DNA of 64,000 nt from Hyaloscypha bicolor E (lineage: Eukaryota; Ascomycota; Leotiomycetes; Helotiales; Hyaloscyphaceae): the NCBI RefSeq assembly GCF_002865645.1, contig NW_020194575.1, positions 497,247-561,246 of the forward strand, read 5' to 3'. Below, piece after piece: positions 44,783 through 57,310 of the stretch. The notes under the pieces are model-generated. The model searched no databases. It had not been told where the DNA came from and saw only the letters and a list, made by a program, of their open reading frames with translations. The position numbers and the translations under genes were made by a program. Every line of letters begins with the position of its first letter. Position 1 is the stretch's first letter.

Positions 44783-47700
44783 TTGGAAGCGGCGTTGAGG
44801 TTGCGTGTAAATATAAAAAGGAGTGAAGTGGAGGTATTTGTGGGAAATCTTGTAAATAGAAGCGGCAGAACGACAAAATTGAGAAATTATATTTCACACT
44901 GCAAGTTGCAGAACCCCAAATGAAATTTACATGCAGTATGTTGGTCTTACTAAGGCCTCTGTATGAGTGGGGCTTCTGTTCAAGGCTATCATGCAATGCG
45001 AGTAAGGAGTTTCCAAAGTTCTCGATTCCTTGCTGTGTTTGGGAACTTGGTTGAAGGTTTGAGGTGTTGGGATAATCATCAAGAACTTTCTCTCCGTCTT
45101 ATCAGAACATATAGAAATACTTACTCATCGCAGTCTGAAATAAGAAGGGGTCGGTACTTAAGGTATCCCTGCTTTGTACCGGCATGCCTATAGAACCAAA
45201 TCGTGACCAAAGTATCTATGAAAGATAAAGCACGTGGGAGTCTGATTTTGATATGGTCTTAAAGAACCAGTAGAAGAATTCAGCTCATCTTCTCAGAATG
45301 TCTCTGTGAGAGTCGAAGCACGAAATATGAGAAGGTGAGCAGAGCGGATATTGCGGCTTATAAGATTGTCATGATCTCTCTGTTCAAACCCCACAATCGG
45401 CCCTCTTGATATCCAAACTGCGCTCTCGAATTATCGGCCGTAAATAAGCCAATCCGCTTTTACTTTCAATCGCCGACTTCTTTCAGAATGAGATCACTCA
45501 TGTTGCCGATATCGTCGAAATTATAGCTCTAAAAACAACCGGGAAGGACATAAAGACAACCTCCGTTCTCCTCCTCAAACCACCAGTCATGTCTTTCCCA
45601 AAATTCTCTCCATTGTAATATGGACTAATCTCCCTGCCTACAGGTGACGGCCTCAAGCTGAAGTTAACCAGAAAAGCGAAGTTGGCTGGCTTCTCTTCCA
45701 TCTCTCGGGGAACTGCTGTGGTGGAGGATGCGATTCATGGATCAAACTACAGAACTTGCACCCTGTATTTATTTGCTTTAGTCCGAACTTCTTACCGAGA
45801 CTCCAAGTCGAACGAACATAGCCTTGTCAGGATAGTAACTCTCTCAAGCCTCGTAATACGGGGAACATGTTCGAACATCTTCCGCAAAGCTGAGTCGGAT
45901 ATACTTTCGCTTCGGCGCATTAAAAATTGAATCCATTCTGGGAAAGTAATATGTTTGTGGTTGCAGTCACGTCTATGAATCATGGAATAATTCCAAACGT
46001 GGTTGCCGAGTCACGCAGGAAATGCAATCTCCTACGTGAACTGGATTTAGATCAGGCATGATTTTTTTCCAGCTGGGAATCAACTTTGTCTCGAATCACA
46101 GAAGGATGGAATAGAACTAGATTTTCCCCTAGTCATCCTCTAGACACTTCGGCCCAACTATCATATAGTTATAGTTCCCCTCCCCACAACACTTCCGCTA
46201 ATAATCACTTTACATGGAGCCTTATAAAGAGAGGTAACCATTTCTGATAATACTAGACATCAGACGTTTGCAAAGACTCTCGCAATGGTGACAAGCCACA
46301 ATTACCAGGAGACCAGCGAGCGGAACTGTAGTGCAGTGAGCACCAATATTCTGGGTCCATACCGGACGCTGCTAACCACATGTACTAATCGAGCTATGTA
46401 GGAAAGGCTGGTTATTAAAGTTCACCATTTTCCCCACGGTTAGAAGTTAGAATGGGGTCTCACGGAAATCCAAACAATTCGAAGAGGAACACTTCGAAAT
46501 GTATATAGCGGCGATGTACATAAATTGGTCATAATAAGATGATTCAAGGAGGCGTTCTCTACGGAAGTTTAAAGCCTAAGATCAAGACAGAGGGGAGTGG
46601 TTTGGTGTAAAATAGCAAATCTTTTCAAGTGTTCTTAGTGACTTGAAAAGGCTGACGAGACACCGAGATGGGGATGGAAGGCTATGCTGAAGAACACTTT
46701 ACGAACGGAAGAAACATTCGATCTATGTTTTCGCTCGTCCTTCTCAGCATAATATTGTTTCAACTCTCTGATGAATCTCTCATTCACCCTTCTGCCTCGA
46801 TCACCCCTGATCCGACAACTATGCTCTCATTCTCCCCTCCTTGGAGTTCAAAAACTTTTTCCTACGACACAAGAAATCGTACAGTTAGTCTCTTTCTCAT
46901 CAAGAGATATCTATACAGCAAGGGATGAGCAGCCGGGAAATATACTTCTCTTCCATCCAAGAAAACAGAAGGTAGGCAACAACAAATGGCGGTGCAACGT
47001 AGAGAATTTGGCCTCGAACACGGCGGGCTGTGTTAAAAACAGCATTACGCACCGCACCTGCTAGTGGTCGTTGGCGATTGGCGCAGAGTGTGTAGACTGT
47101 TATGTGCTTTTGTTTCGGAAGTCCTAGAGAGAAGAATGCTTAGGAACGAAGCCTCTCGGAATCGGAAAAGAGTGGCTCTTGCGGTTATGACCCCAACATA
47201 GGACTGGATTTCTGAACACATGCTGGTTAGCAAACTACTTGAAAACCATGCACTTGGAGAATTAGAAACATACATTCCCTTAGGACGATTGGGTTCAGGA
47301 CTGTAGTCTATTCCGGGCATTTTGATGCAACGCTTTGTTCGGACTGTAAATCGATTTGGGAGGGGCTGGAAAACTTATGTACGGGACTTGATGGATTATT
47401 TAAAGACCACCTTATGCGATAGACAAGGTGACAAGGAGCTAAATCCCGGCCCCGCCCTCGTAATGTTCGACGTGTCAGGTGGTATTTACTTAGAGGTGCC
47501 CTTTGATTGGGTGGACCGGATCTTAGTCATTTAGCGAGGTTGATTGAAATCCCATGTCTCTTCAGATCGTCGATCTCCAATACTAGACTCGGGGGTACAA
47601 TTTTCGGTCACATGGAACTCGGATTGATACCAATGATTCATGGCATCTGCAGACCCTTCCCACTACTGTCAGCAGGCATTTGAGCACCTAAGTCCGAGGA

Positions 47701-48019
47701 AGGGCTCTGGTCACGTTGGGTTATCTGTATGCAAATTTTGGAGAAGTACGTGATCACTTTCATTTAATTTTCTTGCATCTATGCATCTCATACTAAACAG
47801 CTAAATAATCCAAAATTGTTCCGACTTGCATGTACGTAGAACGGCCCACAGCTCTTGCCACATCTGGCCTGAGAATTGATTGGCTGCACCGGATCTTAGT
47901 CATCACAAAGGGCGTCTCACTTGTCCCATTTTCACTTCCGTCTAACATCATACGTCAAAATGCTCACCCTACTTTCCTATCGATTTGCAAGTACCGCCTG
48001 ATCAGCCTCGAATGCCACG
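44783..48019. other. long gene-poor stretch
   Basis: 3.2 kb between the xylanase and a Zn2Cys6 regulator. ORFs at 45498-45701, 46668-47064 and 47322-47534 show no recognisable motifs. The words GATTGGGTGGACCGGATCTTAGTCAT (about 47504-47531) and GATTGGCTGCACCGGATCTTAGTCAT (about 47878-47903) form a dispersed near-duplication of 26 bp. No tRNA or repeat array is recognised. Confidence 0.4.
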
Positions 48020-49652
48020 ATGAAACTACGAGGGGGACTCATAAAATCCAGAGGAGCCTGTGAAACATGCAGGTACGGCCGGAAGCTGCTCCAATTCCCA
48101 AGGGCTAGATTCCCCCTTTCTACTTGACCGTGGGGAGTAGATAATGGATGCTAATCTTCATCAATTCCTCAGAATAAGGCATCTTAAATGTGACGAAACA
48201 AAGCCTATATGTATTCGTTGTCAAAAAGACGGGCAGAAGTGTGATGGATATAGCACCCTCCAAAACCCTCCGTCCACAAACACTCAAGGGGGAGCACTTT
48301 CAAGTTCCGGCGTTCCCGGTGCCCTTCCCGCGCTTCCAGCTTTTGATGATCCTCTGCAGCGAGAGTTGTTTGCTTCCTTTGTCTCCTGCACCACAGACGC
48401 CACTAGTCTCTACTTCGGAGCAAATTTCTGGGCTCGTCGCGTCCTTCAGCTTAGTCTCTCAGAGGCTTCGATTCGTTACGCTCTCTGCTCTTTGAGTGCA
48501 CTGCATCGGATATCAATGGTATCACCTGCATATTCGGATTTTGATACATCGAAATTACGATGTTATGCCCTGCTGCAGTACAACCAAGCAGTCAAGCGTA
48601 CCCGGATATTACTGGACGAAAGTTGTGATGGGTCGGAAGAAAAGCTTGTCAAGGGCCTCGTGACCTGCATACTCTTCGTGTGCTATGAGAATTTCATTGG
48701 CAACTACGGGATATCTTATATGCATCTCCAGAACGGACTGCAAATCATCACAAAAGAGTCCCGCAAACAATGCGGTCTTACCATACCGAAAGACATCATT
48801 CAGGTCTTCAAACGTCTTGACGTTCAAGCCATAACCTTTGGCGATGCTAAAGTTCCTTATCCCGATAATTTATGCAAGGAACACATAGACTTTCTCTCAG
48901 CTCCGCCAACCGGCTTCGGTTCTATCGAGGACTCCCTCGATGTCGTTCTTCACCTCTGCAGATGGATGTTTCGTCGGGAAGCGTACTCGAATACATGCCC
49001 CGTAGCATATGAAGACCTCGTTTCGGCTAGCAAAGCTCTGGAATGCTGGAACTTGAGAATGGATAACTATTTTTCGGCGCCAAATGCGCGGAGGAACGGA
49101 CGATTGGAACACTCCATCGCTTTGCTTAAGATGTACCAAATAATCATGACTATAATCATAGTCACTGGGGTACATGGAGAGGAAACATTACACGACGCTT
49201 ACAGTCACAAGTATGGGGAAGTTCTCGCTTTGGCAGAGGGTTTGCTCCTCGATGGACAAGTCTCGCTATCTGCCGCCTCCAGCAACCGATTCTTCTGCTT
49301 CGACATTGGCGTCATATTTCCGCTCTTCTGGGTGACGATCAAGTTGCGTCAACCACAACCTCGAAGGCGCGCCGTGGAATTACTCGGTTCAATGCATCAT
49401 CAGGAAGGGGCATGGAAAAGCACCAGTGCGGCGAAAGTTGCGGAGTTTGTTATCGACATTGAAGAAGAGGGGATATCGAAGGACGATTGTTATATACCAG
49501 AAATAGCCCGTGTGCACTTGGTGAACACAACGGCGGATATTGAGAGAGGGGAGATTTGTGTGAGCTGTGTGATGCGGTCTGATATTGATGATTGTTCTTG
49601 GTACAAAAGGGAGGGGCGAATTCCCGACGGAACGGGGCTATTGCGTGCTTGA
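48020..49652 (+). CDS. Zn2Cys6 transcription factor
   Basis: Exons 48020-48072 and 48173-49652, joined over a 100-bp intron that splits the zinc finger, give 510 residues. The join makes RGACETCRIRHLKCDETKPICIRCQKDGQKCDGY, a complete six-cysteine cluster at residues 13-45. The middle follows the fungal DUF3468-type regulator domain: DDPLQRELFASFVSCT, AIRYALCSLSALHRI and HLQNGLQIITKES, with IGVIFPLFWVTIKLRQPQPRRRAVELL near the end. The first-exon ATG is preceded by CACG. Many such genes are orphan regulators. The neighbours, xylanase on one side and a rhodopsin-fold protein on the other, do not define a target. Confidence 0.9.
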
Positions 49653-51056
49653 GATATGGACGACCATGCCTCTACATCCACGTAAAGGGGAAATATTTTG
49701 ATATTACTCACATCGGCCACCTTTCAAGAATTTTGGATTGAACTGTTTCTCCAAATATGTTATGTTTTGGAGAGTATTTCTTTGTTCCACCCCCTTTTAG
49801 GGCTCGGGTCCACAACCAGAGTCAAGAAACCAAACACGACTCGGCTCACGTAATCAGACCCGAGCCTCCACCATGCTCTGTAGATCTTTTCATCATTGGA
49901 AACCTCCAATCGACACTTGGGCCGCTTCGCATAGGTATTCCAGGATTTTGAGACAGGAAACCCAAGTCAGAATGAAACCGGGGGTGGGGGTGGGGGTGGG
50001 GGTGGCACGGTGCACTGAATCTCGTCTCCGACCTCTCTCCCTCTACACCCCCTGGCCAGAATCGAGAACAGCAGATGCAGCCGGAGAGTGACCGAGTGAG
50101 AAGGGCTCAGGAATCGGATCATCCCGAAAACTTTCTCATAAGGATGTTGTCCGATAATTGGAGCAGAGGCTACAAGATACTTTCGCGTTTGAGCACAATG
50201 AAGCGACAATCGCGCCTCTTATTCTTTGGGACCGACTGTGCCATATGAAAGGGAAGTGGTTGCCATTAGAAAAGCTTTCCTTCAATTCAATCGTCGGGAC
50301 GTGTAGTGATGAGGATGTCCGTACAGGTTTTCAGGCTTGATTGGCTGAGAAAGAGTCTCCCGAAAATTTTAAAAACCGCAAGTTGAAGAACGGTACGCAT
50401 GAACAGAAACTGGAGCTCGGGCGGGGGGCGGGGGGCGGTGGATCTTAAACTTCGCGGCACAGTGCCACAATCGGATGTGTTGCCGTTCGGGAGAGGGCCA
50501 CGGCTGGCTCGGTCCGGAAGTCGATAGCGGGGCTGTCCAGATTCCACACAACTGAGAGAAATTTACGCAACGAAGAGGAAGAGGCTTTCAAATACGCGAA
50601 TAGCGGCTAGGAGATTTCTTTTGGAAATCTCGAAAACACAAGGAGTTAATAAAACAAAAAGGAAGTTTTTTAATAGGAATATCAGAGACGGCTACCCCGC
50701 ATAATTCGAAGTAGGTTGTGAAACCCCACTTCGTAGGGTGAAACCAACGGGGACCTCTAAGTTCTTAATAATGACGTCCCACAGACCCGACCATCCAATA
50801 AGAATGAGAACGTGCTCGATCGCAGAGAAAAGGAAGCTACCATATGGAAGTAATTTCGGTGAGTGCACGGGATGAGCCTACGCCGTGAGTTGAAGAAACT
50901 TTTAACACAAAGTACGCCCTATTGCAGATTCTGTCTCAAGATATGCAGATCAGTTCAAGAGTAAACGATAAACTTTCCCTATATTTGAGCAATCCGGCAT
51001 TATTGAATCAGGACATCCATCCACCCAAGAGACTCTATTCTTCATACACACTGGCT
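49653..51056. other. intergenic
   Basis: 1.4 kb without a coding frame I can support. It contains a GGGGGT tandem run (about 49980-50005) and a CGGGGGGCGGGGGGCGG tract near 50421-50440, both G-rich on the plus strand. Confidence 0.5.
49980..50005 (+). repeat. GGGGGT hexamer microsatellite
   Basis: Four tandem GGGGGT units followed by GG. The spacing of G-runs would permit a G-quadruplex on this strand. A second G-tract lies some 420 bp downstream. Confidence 0.8.
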
Positions 51057-52419
51057 ATGGCGACCATTGCGACCTTAGACCACAGCAATCTTCAGGCCGA
51101 GGCGTTTGCCCTCACTTTCGCTTTTCCAGTCCTCGCAACACTTACAATCGGGCTACGCATTTATAATCGCTCATTGACGGGAACATTCGGTTATGGTATG
51201 TTAAACCGGGAAGCCAGCTGTTTAACCTGAACATGGGATGACATTCTTCAGATGACTGGTTCATTTGTATAGCAGCTGTCAGTGGTCCACGGATTCCGGA
51301 TAAACCCTGCTTATAAACTTTAGGTTTTCTTTTGGGCCGAAACTTTCGTTACATACAAGTGTAAGTCTTCGATTCTTATGTCCACCGGACTCTCAGGACT
51401 GATAACTCCAAGTCATCCGGATAGGATACATAGGATATCATATCTATGACATTCCCTTCACAACGGTCGATCGGCAGCTACTTGGGAAGTACGGCTATGC
51501 TGTAAGTTCTGTGATCCTCACCAAGCCAAATTCCACAGCTTATGAAACTAGGCTGAACTCATTTATGTCCCGATCTTAGGACTCATCAAGACCTCTATTA
51601 TGCTTTTTCTCTTCCGTTTAACGGGGCAAAAGAAAGCAGTTAAGAGGGCTATCTTGGGGCTTTTGATACTCAATGGCGCCTTGACAATCACGAACTTGCT
51701 TTTCGTTTTGTTTCAATGTCTGCCGATTGCAGCAATATGGGATCGGGCGGCGTACCCGAACGCAAAGTGCTTGCCTTTCTCTATAGTCACTACAGCGTTT
51801 GCTTCCGCTTCAGTCTTTACGGACGCATTGGCACTCATTTTGCCAACATGGATCGTTTACGATCTGAAAATCAGCAGAAAGCAGATGTTTTTGCTAATTG
51901 GCATTCTCTCCTTTGGTCTTATGTAAGACCCTACTTTCTACCCTTCCCACGTCGGTCTTTTATGAAGCCTAGCTGACCTTCTCCAGTACCGTTGTCTCAG
52001 GTCTGGTTCGCTTGGTGCTTCTGGCACAGTTCTCGGCCAACCCACCGAAAGACTTCACACACACAATCCTCTTTTGTATCTCAAATATAGAAGTCGGCCT
52101 AGCTTTTGTGGCGGCATGTGCACCCTACATGAAGCCCCTCGTCCTCAGAATTGCCCCAACATTCTTTGGTAGTACCCGATTTGGGAAGACAACAGGACGG
52201 GCGACTCGTCCAGTGTACGAACTCAGTCAAAGCAGAATATGGAAAGGAACCCAGACCATGACACACGTCAATGCGAGCGGGGGTAATTTTGGTGCCAGAA
52301 TCTCGAAAGACGGAGGATTGAACGATAAGACGGATATTATGATGACTAGGGAGACAGAAGTCAAGTGGCAGGATAATCCGAACGGGACGCTTCAAACAAG
52401 ACCTAAGAGCTTAGTATAA
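51057..52419 (+). CDS. fungal rhodopsin-fold integral membrane protein (PTH11-related type)
   Basis: Six exons: 51057-51195, 51252-51277, 51324-51360, 51413-51501, 51552-51922, 51987-52419. Five introns are 46-64 bp and the product is 364 residues. It has seven likely membrane helices. Family blocks are LTFAFPVLATLTIGLRIYNR, the short exon YDDWFICIAA, VFFWAETFVTYKFIRIGYIG, ELIYVPILGLIKTSIMLFLFR, LFQCLPIAAIWD, FTDALALILPTWIVYDLKI and GLVRLVLLAQFS. This is the fungal rhodopsin domain shared by PTH11-like receptors. The extracellular CFEM domain of true PTH11 is absent. An in-frame ATG at 50943 would add 38 polar residues. The cytosolic tail is about 80 residues. The role is probably in sensing or membrane signalling. 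Confidence 0.88.
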
Positions 52420-53535
52420 TGGGATGGTTTCGGAGCGTTGATCAGAGTCACGTAATATTTTGCTGGAAGGAAAGGAGTATGAATTGGACGGCAGAAGCTC
52501 GCACTTGTTCACTATTTCTTGTGTCCTCTGAAGCCGAATTTAAGCGAGGTCTACCCCTGAAATTCTCAAAAACACACCATTTGAAGGCAAGCGGCATTAA
52601 AAATCGTCCAACTCGCTAAGCGAGGGCAGGTGCGACCTTGACTCTCGCAATATAAAAATTCTCGTAATTCCGTATTATACTTAATTATTGAGAAAATTCC
52701 GTAAAAGTTAGATATGCTTCTTTTTTATCTTACAAAGCTATTTTACAGAATTTTAGGTGTTGCATTGAGATATAGTGTAATTTTTCAAAGGTAGCGATTT
52801 TGGTATTCGTCGATTTTCAGCGGATGGACGATTTTTAATGCTGCCCGCCTTCGTAAACCTGGTTACTTCAAGGATTCTTATGCCAAGGCTCTGGCAAGAG
52901 AAGCCCAACCGCTTTTCCAACCTTGTTCCCCGCAACTCGCAGTCGAATGCCAATTTACCCCTCTCACGAATCACGATGCAAGGCCTCGAGTGCAAATGTC
53001 ACGTAATAGGGTGTCGGAGATAAGCTCTCTTTATCTTCCCCATGACCTTCTCCGTCCCTGCGTCCCTGCATCCCGGCACGCATTCTGTAAAAAGAAGGTC
53101 CTTAAGCACAACACAGTCGTCCTTTACTCCGGTACCCGGGAGGTGGAAATTGACTATTGATTCGACACCACTCGATGCAGCTTTGGCAGGCAATTCACAC
53201 TGCGCCAAGCAAAACTTCCGCTTCAAGGATGCCAAAACTGGAATGCCAAGACAGGAAAATGGCAACATGCCCACATCCGTATTCAAGCTTCCCAGGGTCA
53301 AGGGACTTGTTCTAAATTCAAGTTGACAAACGAAGCGCAACGATCGCAAAACCCTTCTGTTATCTTGTTATCGTGGGAGGAAGTTCAAGGGTCTTGTAAA
53401 GGAGATGCCTCTTTAGGATCGTCCTGTACAGGGAGATATGTGTATAAAATGACGGGCATCCGTGGTTCATGGAAAGATGACAGCAAGTTGTAGCTACCGC
53501 GTTCCCGAGCCACACTCCCTTTCGTAGTTTTGGCA
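52420..53535. other. intergenic with a fold-back element
   Basis: 1.1 kb between the rhodopsin-fold gene and the subtilase pseudogene. It holds the 270-bp inverted-repeat element described separately. ORFs at 52999-53349 on both strands look non-coding. Confidence 0.5.
52583..52852. mobile_element. 270-bp fold-back (MITE-like) element
   Basis: 28-bp arms are inverted near-copies: GAAGGCAAGCGGCATTAAAA... at 52583-52610 and its complement at 52825-52852, with 3 differences. The interior is AT-rich and without coding sequence. No clear target duplication is visible, so the superfamily is unknown. Confidence 0.6.
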
Positions 53536-56119
53536 ATGCAGTTCTTGGTGAAGCAAGCAAGTGTCGGAGCTCTAGCAGTATTCCTTGCAGGGGTTGTGAG
53601 CGCGAGGGAAGCAGGGGCAAATTCTGCAACTGGCCCGAAGGTTGTTCCTGGAGGCTATGTCGTTGAGTTAGATAGTGCTGCAAATGTAAGAACCATAAGC
53701 ACCTTCTCACACAAAAAGAGGTAAAACCAAGTTTAAAAAGATTATACTAAGTTCAAGCCGACAGGCAAATGCTCCTGCTTTCTTCTTGAACGTGTCTTCT
53801 AACGAGATTAATGTCACTCCACGATTGACACTTACTCACAGCCTGTTCGATGGAGTTTCGTTCATAGTGGCCCCCGAACATGACAATGAAACCACTTTCG
53901 ATACCATCCAATCCTTCTCGTCGGTGAAAAGGATATGGCCACTTCGTCTTTACAGTCGGCCAGCGACGACTATCACCCTTTCTTCCGCACTAAAAGAAAT
54001 CTCATCAGCACCGTTGAAGAAACGGGACTCCGATGTGTATGCAGTGCATTCAATGGGCGGGGTGGATAAGTTAAGAGCGGAAGGTTATGATGGAGAAGGC
54101 ATGTTCGTCGCCATTATTGATACTGGTGTTGATTACAACCACCCGTTGCTTGGAGGAGGTTTTGGGCCCGGTTTCAAGATAGCCTACGGTTATGATCTTG
54201 TAGGCGATGGCTACGACGGGACCAACACTCCGGTTCCAGACGATGATCCAATGGACTGTTTAGGTCACGGAACCCACGTGGCAGGGATTGTGGGAGCAAA
54301 TCCTAGTATTGATCTAGGATTTTCTGGCGTGGTGCCAAACGCAACCCTAGGAATGTGGAAGGTATTTGGATGTTATGATAACGTGGGCGATGATGTCTTG
54401 ATTGCAGCTTTCAATATGGCATATGAAGCTGATTTCCCTTATCTTTCTGCAACCGCCGCTGGCGATTTTGGAACAACCAATCTTCCTCTTTACGCCATTA
54501 CCCTTGACACAAAAATTACCAACGATGCCTGCTCTGCACTTGATCCATCAACACCGGACCTTTCCAGCTACGTGGTCTTAGTGCGGAGAGGCAGTTGTAC
54601 CTTTTCATCGAAAATTGCCAATGTCGCTGCTTTTGGAGTATGCTTCTTTCACATCCCAATATCCATTATCGCGATCGCAATCCCTAAAGTCTCCTCGAAA
54701 AGAATCAAGATTAACCCTTTCGAAGGCAAAAGCGGTATTGATTTACAACAATGCGGACGGACTTACCACCCCCACTACAACAAGTACCACTATACTCGCA
54801 GCTATGGTATTGGCTGCTCAAGGAGCTAAATGGATTTCTGACCTTGTCTCTGGTTTGGCTGTCACAATTGAGTTTACTGCCTTGGCAAATTCTACTACCA
54901 TCACTGCAATAGGCACGAATTCGCTCTCAGGAGGCACAATGAGCACCTTTACTTCCTGGGGCCCAACAGCTGAGATGTTTATCAAACCAGAAGTCTCAGC
55001 ACCTGGTGGTAATATTCTTTCCACTTATCTTGATGGCGGCTATGCTGTGTTATCTGGAACCTCAATGGCGACCCCGTACATCGCTGGATGTGTTGCTCTC
55101 ATCAAACAAATCAAGGGGAAAGGCATTAGTCCTGTAGAGCTCAACAACCTCTTCTCGACGACAGCTACGCTTGTCAAATTCAATGATGGCACTGGAACCC
55201 AGAACTTCCTGACACCTGTCATTCAGCAAGGCGGCGGCTTGGTTAATGCTTACGCGGCGGCTCACTATACTTCAAGTTTAGACAAAACGACATCCCTCTG
55301 AATGACACATGGAATCTCGTTTCCAGTCATTCATTTACTCTCACCAACGCAGATTCAAAACCAGTCACCTACAAGCTCTCCAACCTCGCCGCAGGCACAA
55401 TCTACACCTTCGATCCCGACACGGTTGATGTCCCAATCCCTGCCCCCTTCCCAACCGACTACGAATTTAACCTCACCACCTCAGCAACCATCCGTTTCGA
55501 ACCGTCAGCCAGCATCACCATCCCAGGCAAATCCTCCGCAGTAATCGAAGCACACTTCACAGCCCCCAAAGGCCTCGACGCCTCGGAATACCGTATCCCT
55601 ATGTATTCAGGCTTCATCTCCATCTCTAGTAGCGTCGGCGAAACTCTCAGCCTCCCATACGCCGGCGCCGTAGGAATCCTAAAACACCTCCCTCTCTGGT
55701 CCGGAGCTTGGGGTCCCACCTTCGTAGACCAGAACTACAACCCCGTCCTAGCCAACACGACATTCATCCTCCCCGGACCCAACTCCACGTACATCCCGAC
55801 GGAAGTCCCACTAATGAGCACCGTCCTCGCTCTCGCTTGCCGCATCATTCGACTAGATATCGTGCCTTTGGATACTAAGGGTTTACCAAGAGTTCTTGGC
55901 AAACAAGTTCTGGGGGCTATGCCGGGATATCCGTATTATTATGCGGTGAGGCAACAATTATTTGAGAGTCTTTGGGATGGGACGCTGAGTACGGGGGAAT
56001 TTGTGCCCAAGGGGACGTATAAGTTTTTGTTTAGGGCATTGAGCATTTTTGGGGATGAGACGTATGGCCCCGATTGGCAGAGTTGGGAGAGTGAGTATTT
56101 TAATATTGAGTACGCTTGA
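53536..56119 (+). pseudogene. secreted subtilisin-family (S8) protease gene with internal deletion and frameshift
   Basis: Exons 53536-53685, 53765-54637 and 54726 onward, with 79- and 88-bp introns. A signal peptide (MQFLVKQASVGALAVFLAGV) and propeptide precede the catalytic Asp block (AIIDTGVDYNHPLL) and His block (GHGTHVAGIVG). The usual stretch with the oxyanion-hole Asn (AGNDG region, roughly 70-80 residues in relatives) is missing: AFNMAYEA joins directly to DFPYLSATAAGDFG near 54430. The PA-like insert and Ser block (SGTSMATPYIAGCVAL) follow. At 55266-55301 the frame is lost and ends in TGA; the next frame resumes with DIPLNDTWN and runs to a natural stop at 56119 (SGFISISSSVGETLSLPYAG, WDGTLSTGEFVPKGTYKFLF). 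The enzyme is probably inactive. A sequencing error could explain the frameshift but not the deletion. Confidence 0.8.
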
Positions 56120-56265
56120 GTGTGAAAGGCAACATACCTTGTTCTTCGTGGGTATTTGCAATGTGTTGTTGGTTTGAAGAGTGATCGGAAGATTATTGTA
56201 ATTTTCATCATGGGTACAGCTCTGTAAGCCAGACTCAAAGTTTGGAATCAAATAACCCTTTTAAC

Positions 56266-57000
56266 TTATGCCTGTGCACTGAACAACGAACCCCATCCTT
56301 TAAGCGCTTTCATATCAACCCCCGTGATAACACACATATCCCACAGCACAGTCGCCACAGTATCTAACACTACAACCCCAGACTTCTTTTCCCACCGATC
56401 CACTAATTGAGCTGCGTTCAGACCTGTACAGAACACACTCACGGCGGTTGCTCCTCTCTCGACCAACTCCCAGAAACCTCTGTCAAGTACCTCTTCCGTG
56501 ATATTGCCATAACTAGCATTATCATGCTTGCCAAGATGTTTCTCGACCGAGCAATTAACACCATAACGACCGTAAGTCTTGATAATCGCAGCCTGTACAT
56601 CAGCCGTGTAGGGAGTCAACAATCCCAAATACTTAATCTCCAGCCGCTTGATCAGTTTATTCAGACCCAGCACCGATGTCGTGGCCGGAATACCCGTCGC
56701 GGCTGTGATCTCTTCACACAGTTTCTCATCCGCTTTAAATCCGAGCCACCCGGAGGAGGTACCACTCCAGCCTATCACATCAACCTTTGCATCTGCGAGA
56801 AGGCGCGCTGCTTCGATGATTGGTGTGTTGTCAAATTGTGCCAGAGCGTTTGTATCGAGAGCGATCTTGAGCACTCGGAAGCGGGAAAAGTGTACTGAGA
56901 CTCCAGGGAGTTGGGAGACGATTTGTTGTGAAAGTGGCTCTAGTGCGGTATTGGAGGAGGGCGTGAGTATACCGAAACGGATGCGTTGGGTTTTAGGCAT
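56266..57000 (-). CDS. Asp/Glu racemase / maleate isomerase / arylmalonate-decarboxylase-like enzyme
   Basis: Single exon, 244 residues, from the ATG at 57000 (MPKTQRIRFGILTPSSNTALEPL). The family uses two facing cysteines in racemases and isomerases. Here the second is Cys191 (VFCTGLNAAQ), but the first is replaced: the loop reads WSGTSSGW (residues 78-85). A Gly-Thr-Ser at this place together with one Cys is the pattern of arylmalonate decarboxylase. The PSSNT loop is conserved. The 3' end lies 146 bp from the subtilase pseudogene. Across the AT-rich island lie an NCS1 permease and an allophanate-hydrolase-like amidase, suggesting a role in breaking down a nitrogen-ring compound. Substrate unknown. 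Confidence 0.85.
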   Translation of the reverse strand: MPKTQRIRFGILTPSSNTALEPLSQQIVSQLPGVSVHFSRFRVLKIALDTNALAQFDNTPIIEAARLLADAKVDVIGWSGTSSGWLGFKADEKLCEEITAATGIPATTSVLGLNKLIKRLEIKYLGLLTPYTADVQAAIIKTYGRYGVNCSVEKHLGKHDNASYGNITEEVLDRGFWELVERGATAVSVFCTGLNAAQLVDRWEKKSGVVVLDTVATVLWDMCVITGVDMKALKGWGSLFSAQA

Positions 57001-57310
57001 AGTTATAATGTTACCGGGATAGCCTTGAAACTTAAATTCGAAGGTAAGAGGTGCCAGATGATTGGTACAGCTTCCCGCGATAAAGAACAACACTACCACA
57101 AAAGACTGGATTTGAGGATATCAAGCGGGCAGTTGAACCTGTATTTGAATGAAAATTCTTCGCCTGCAACGTAAAATAGTTCGTCGTGCGATTCCCGTGG
57201 GCGAACTGTCAGGTCGCGGAGTTTGAGGACATAGTGACCGATATCTTATCTTGTTATCGGGTTGACGCGGCGTCTCGTCGGGTCAGTCCTAAGTCCCTGT
57301 AACCACCAAA
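57001..57310. other. intergenic, promoter side of the racemase-like gene
   Basis: About 310 bp of normal composition before the AT-rich island. No coding frame and no clear motif are seen. Confidence 0.45.

Noticed and set aside
47322..47534. Small ORF of about 70 codons before the Zn2Cys6 gene
   Set aside because: Its end repeats a 26-bp word found again at about 47878 in non-coding DNA, and no homologous motif is seen.
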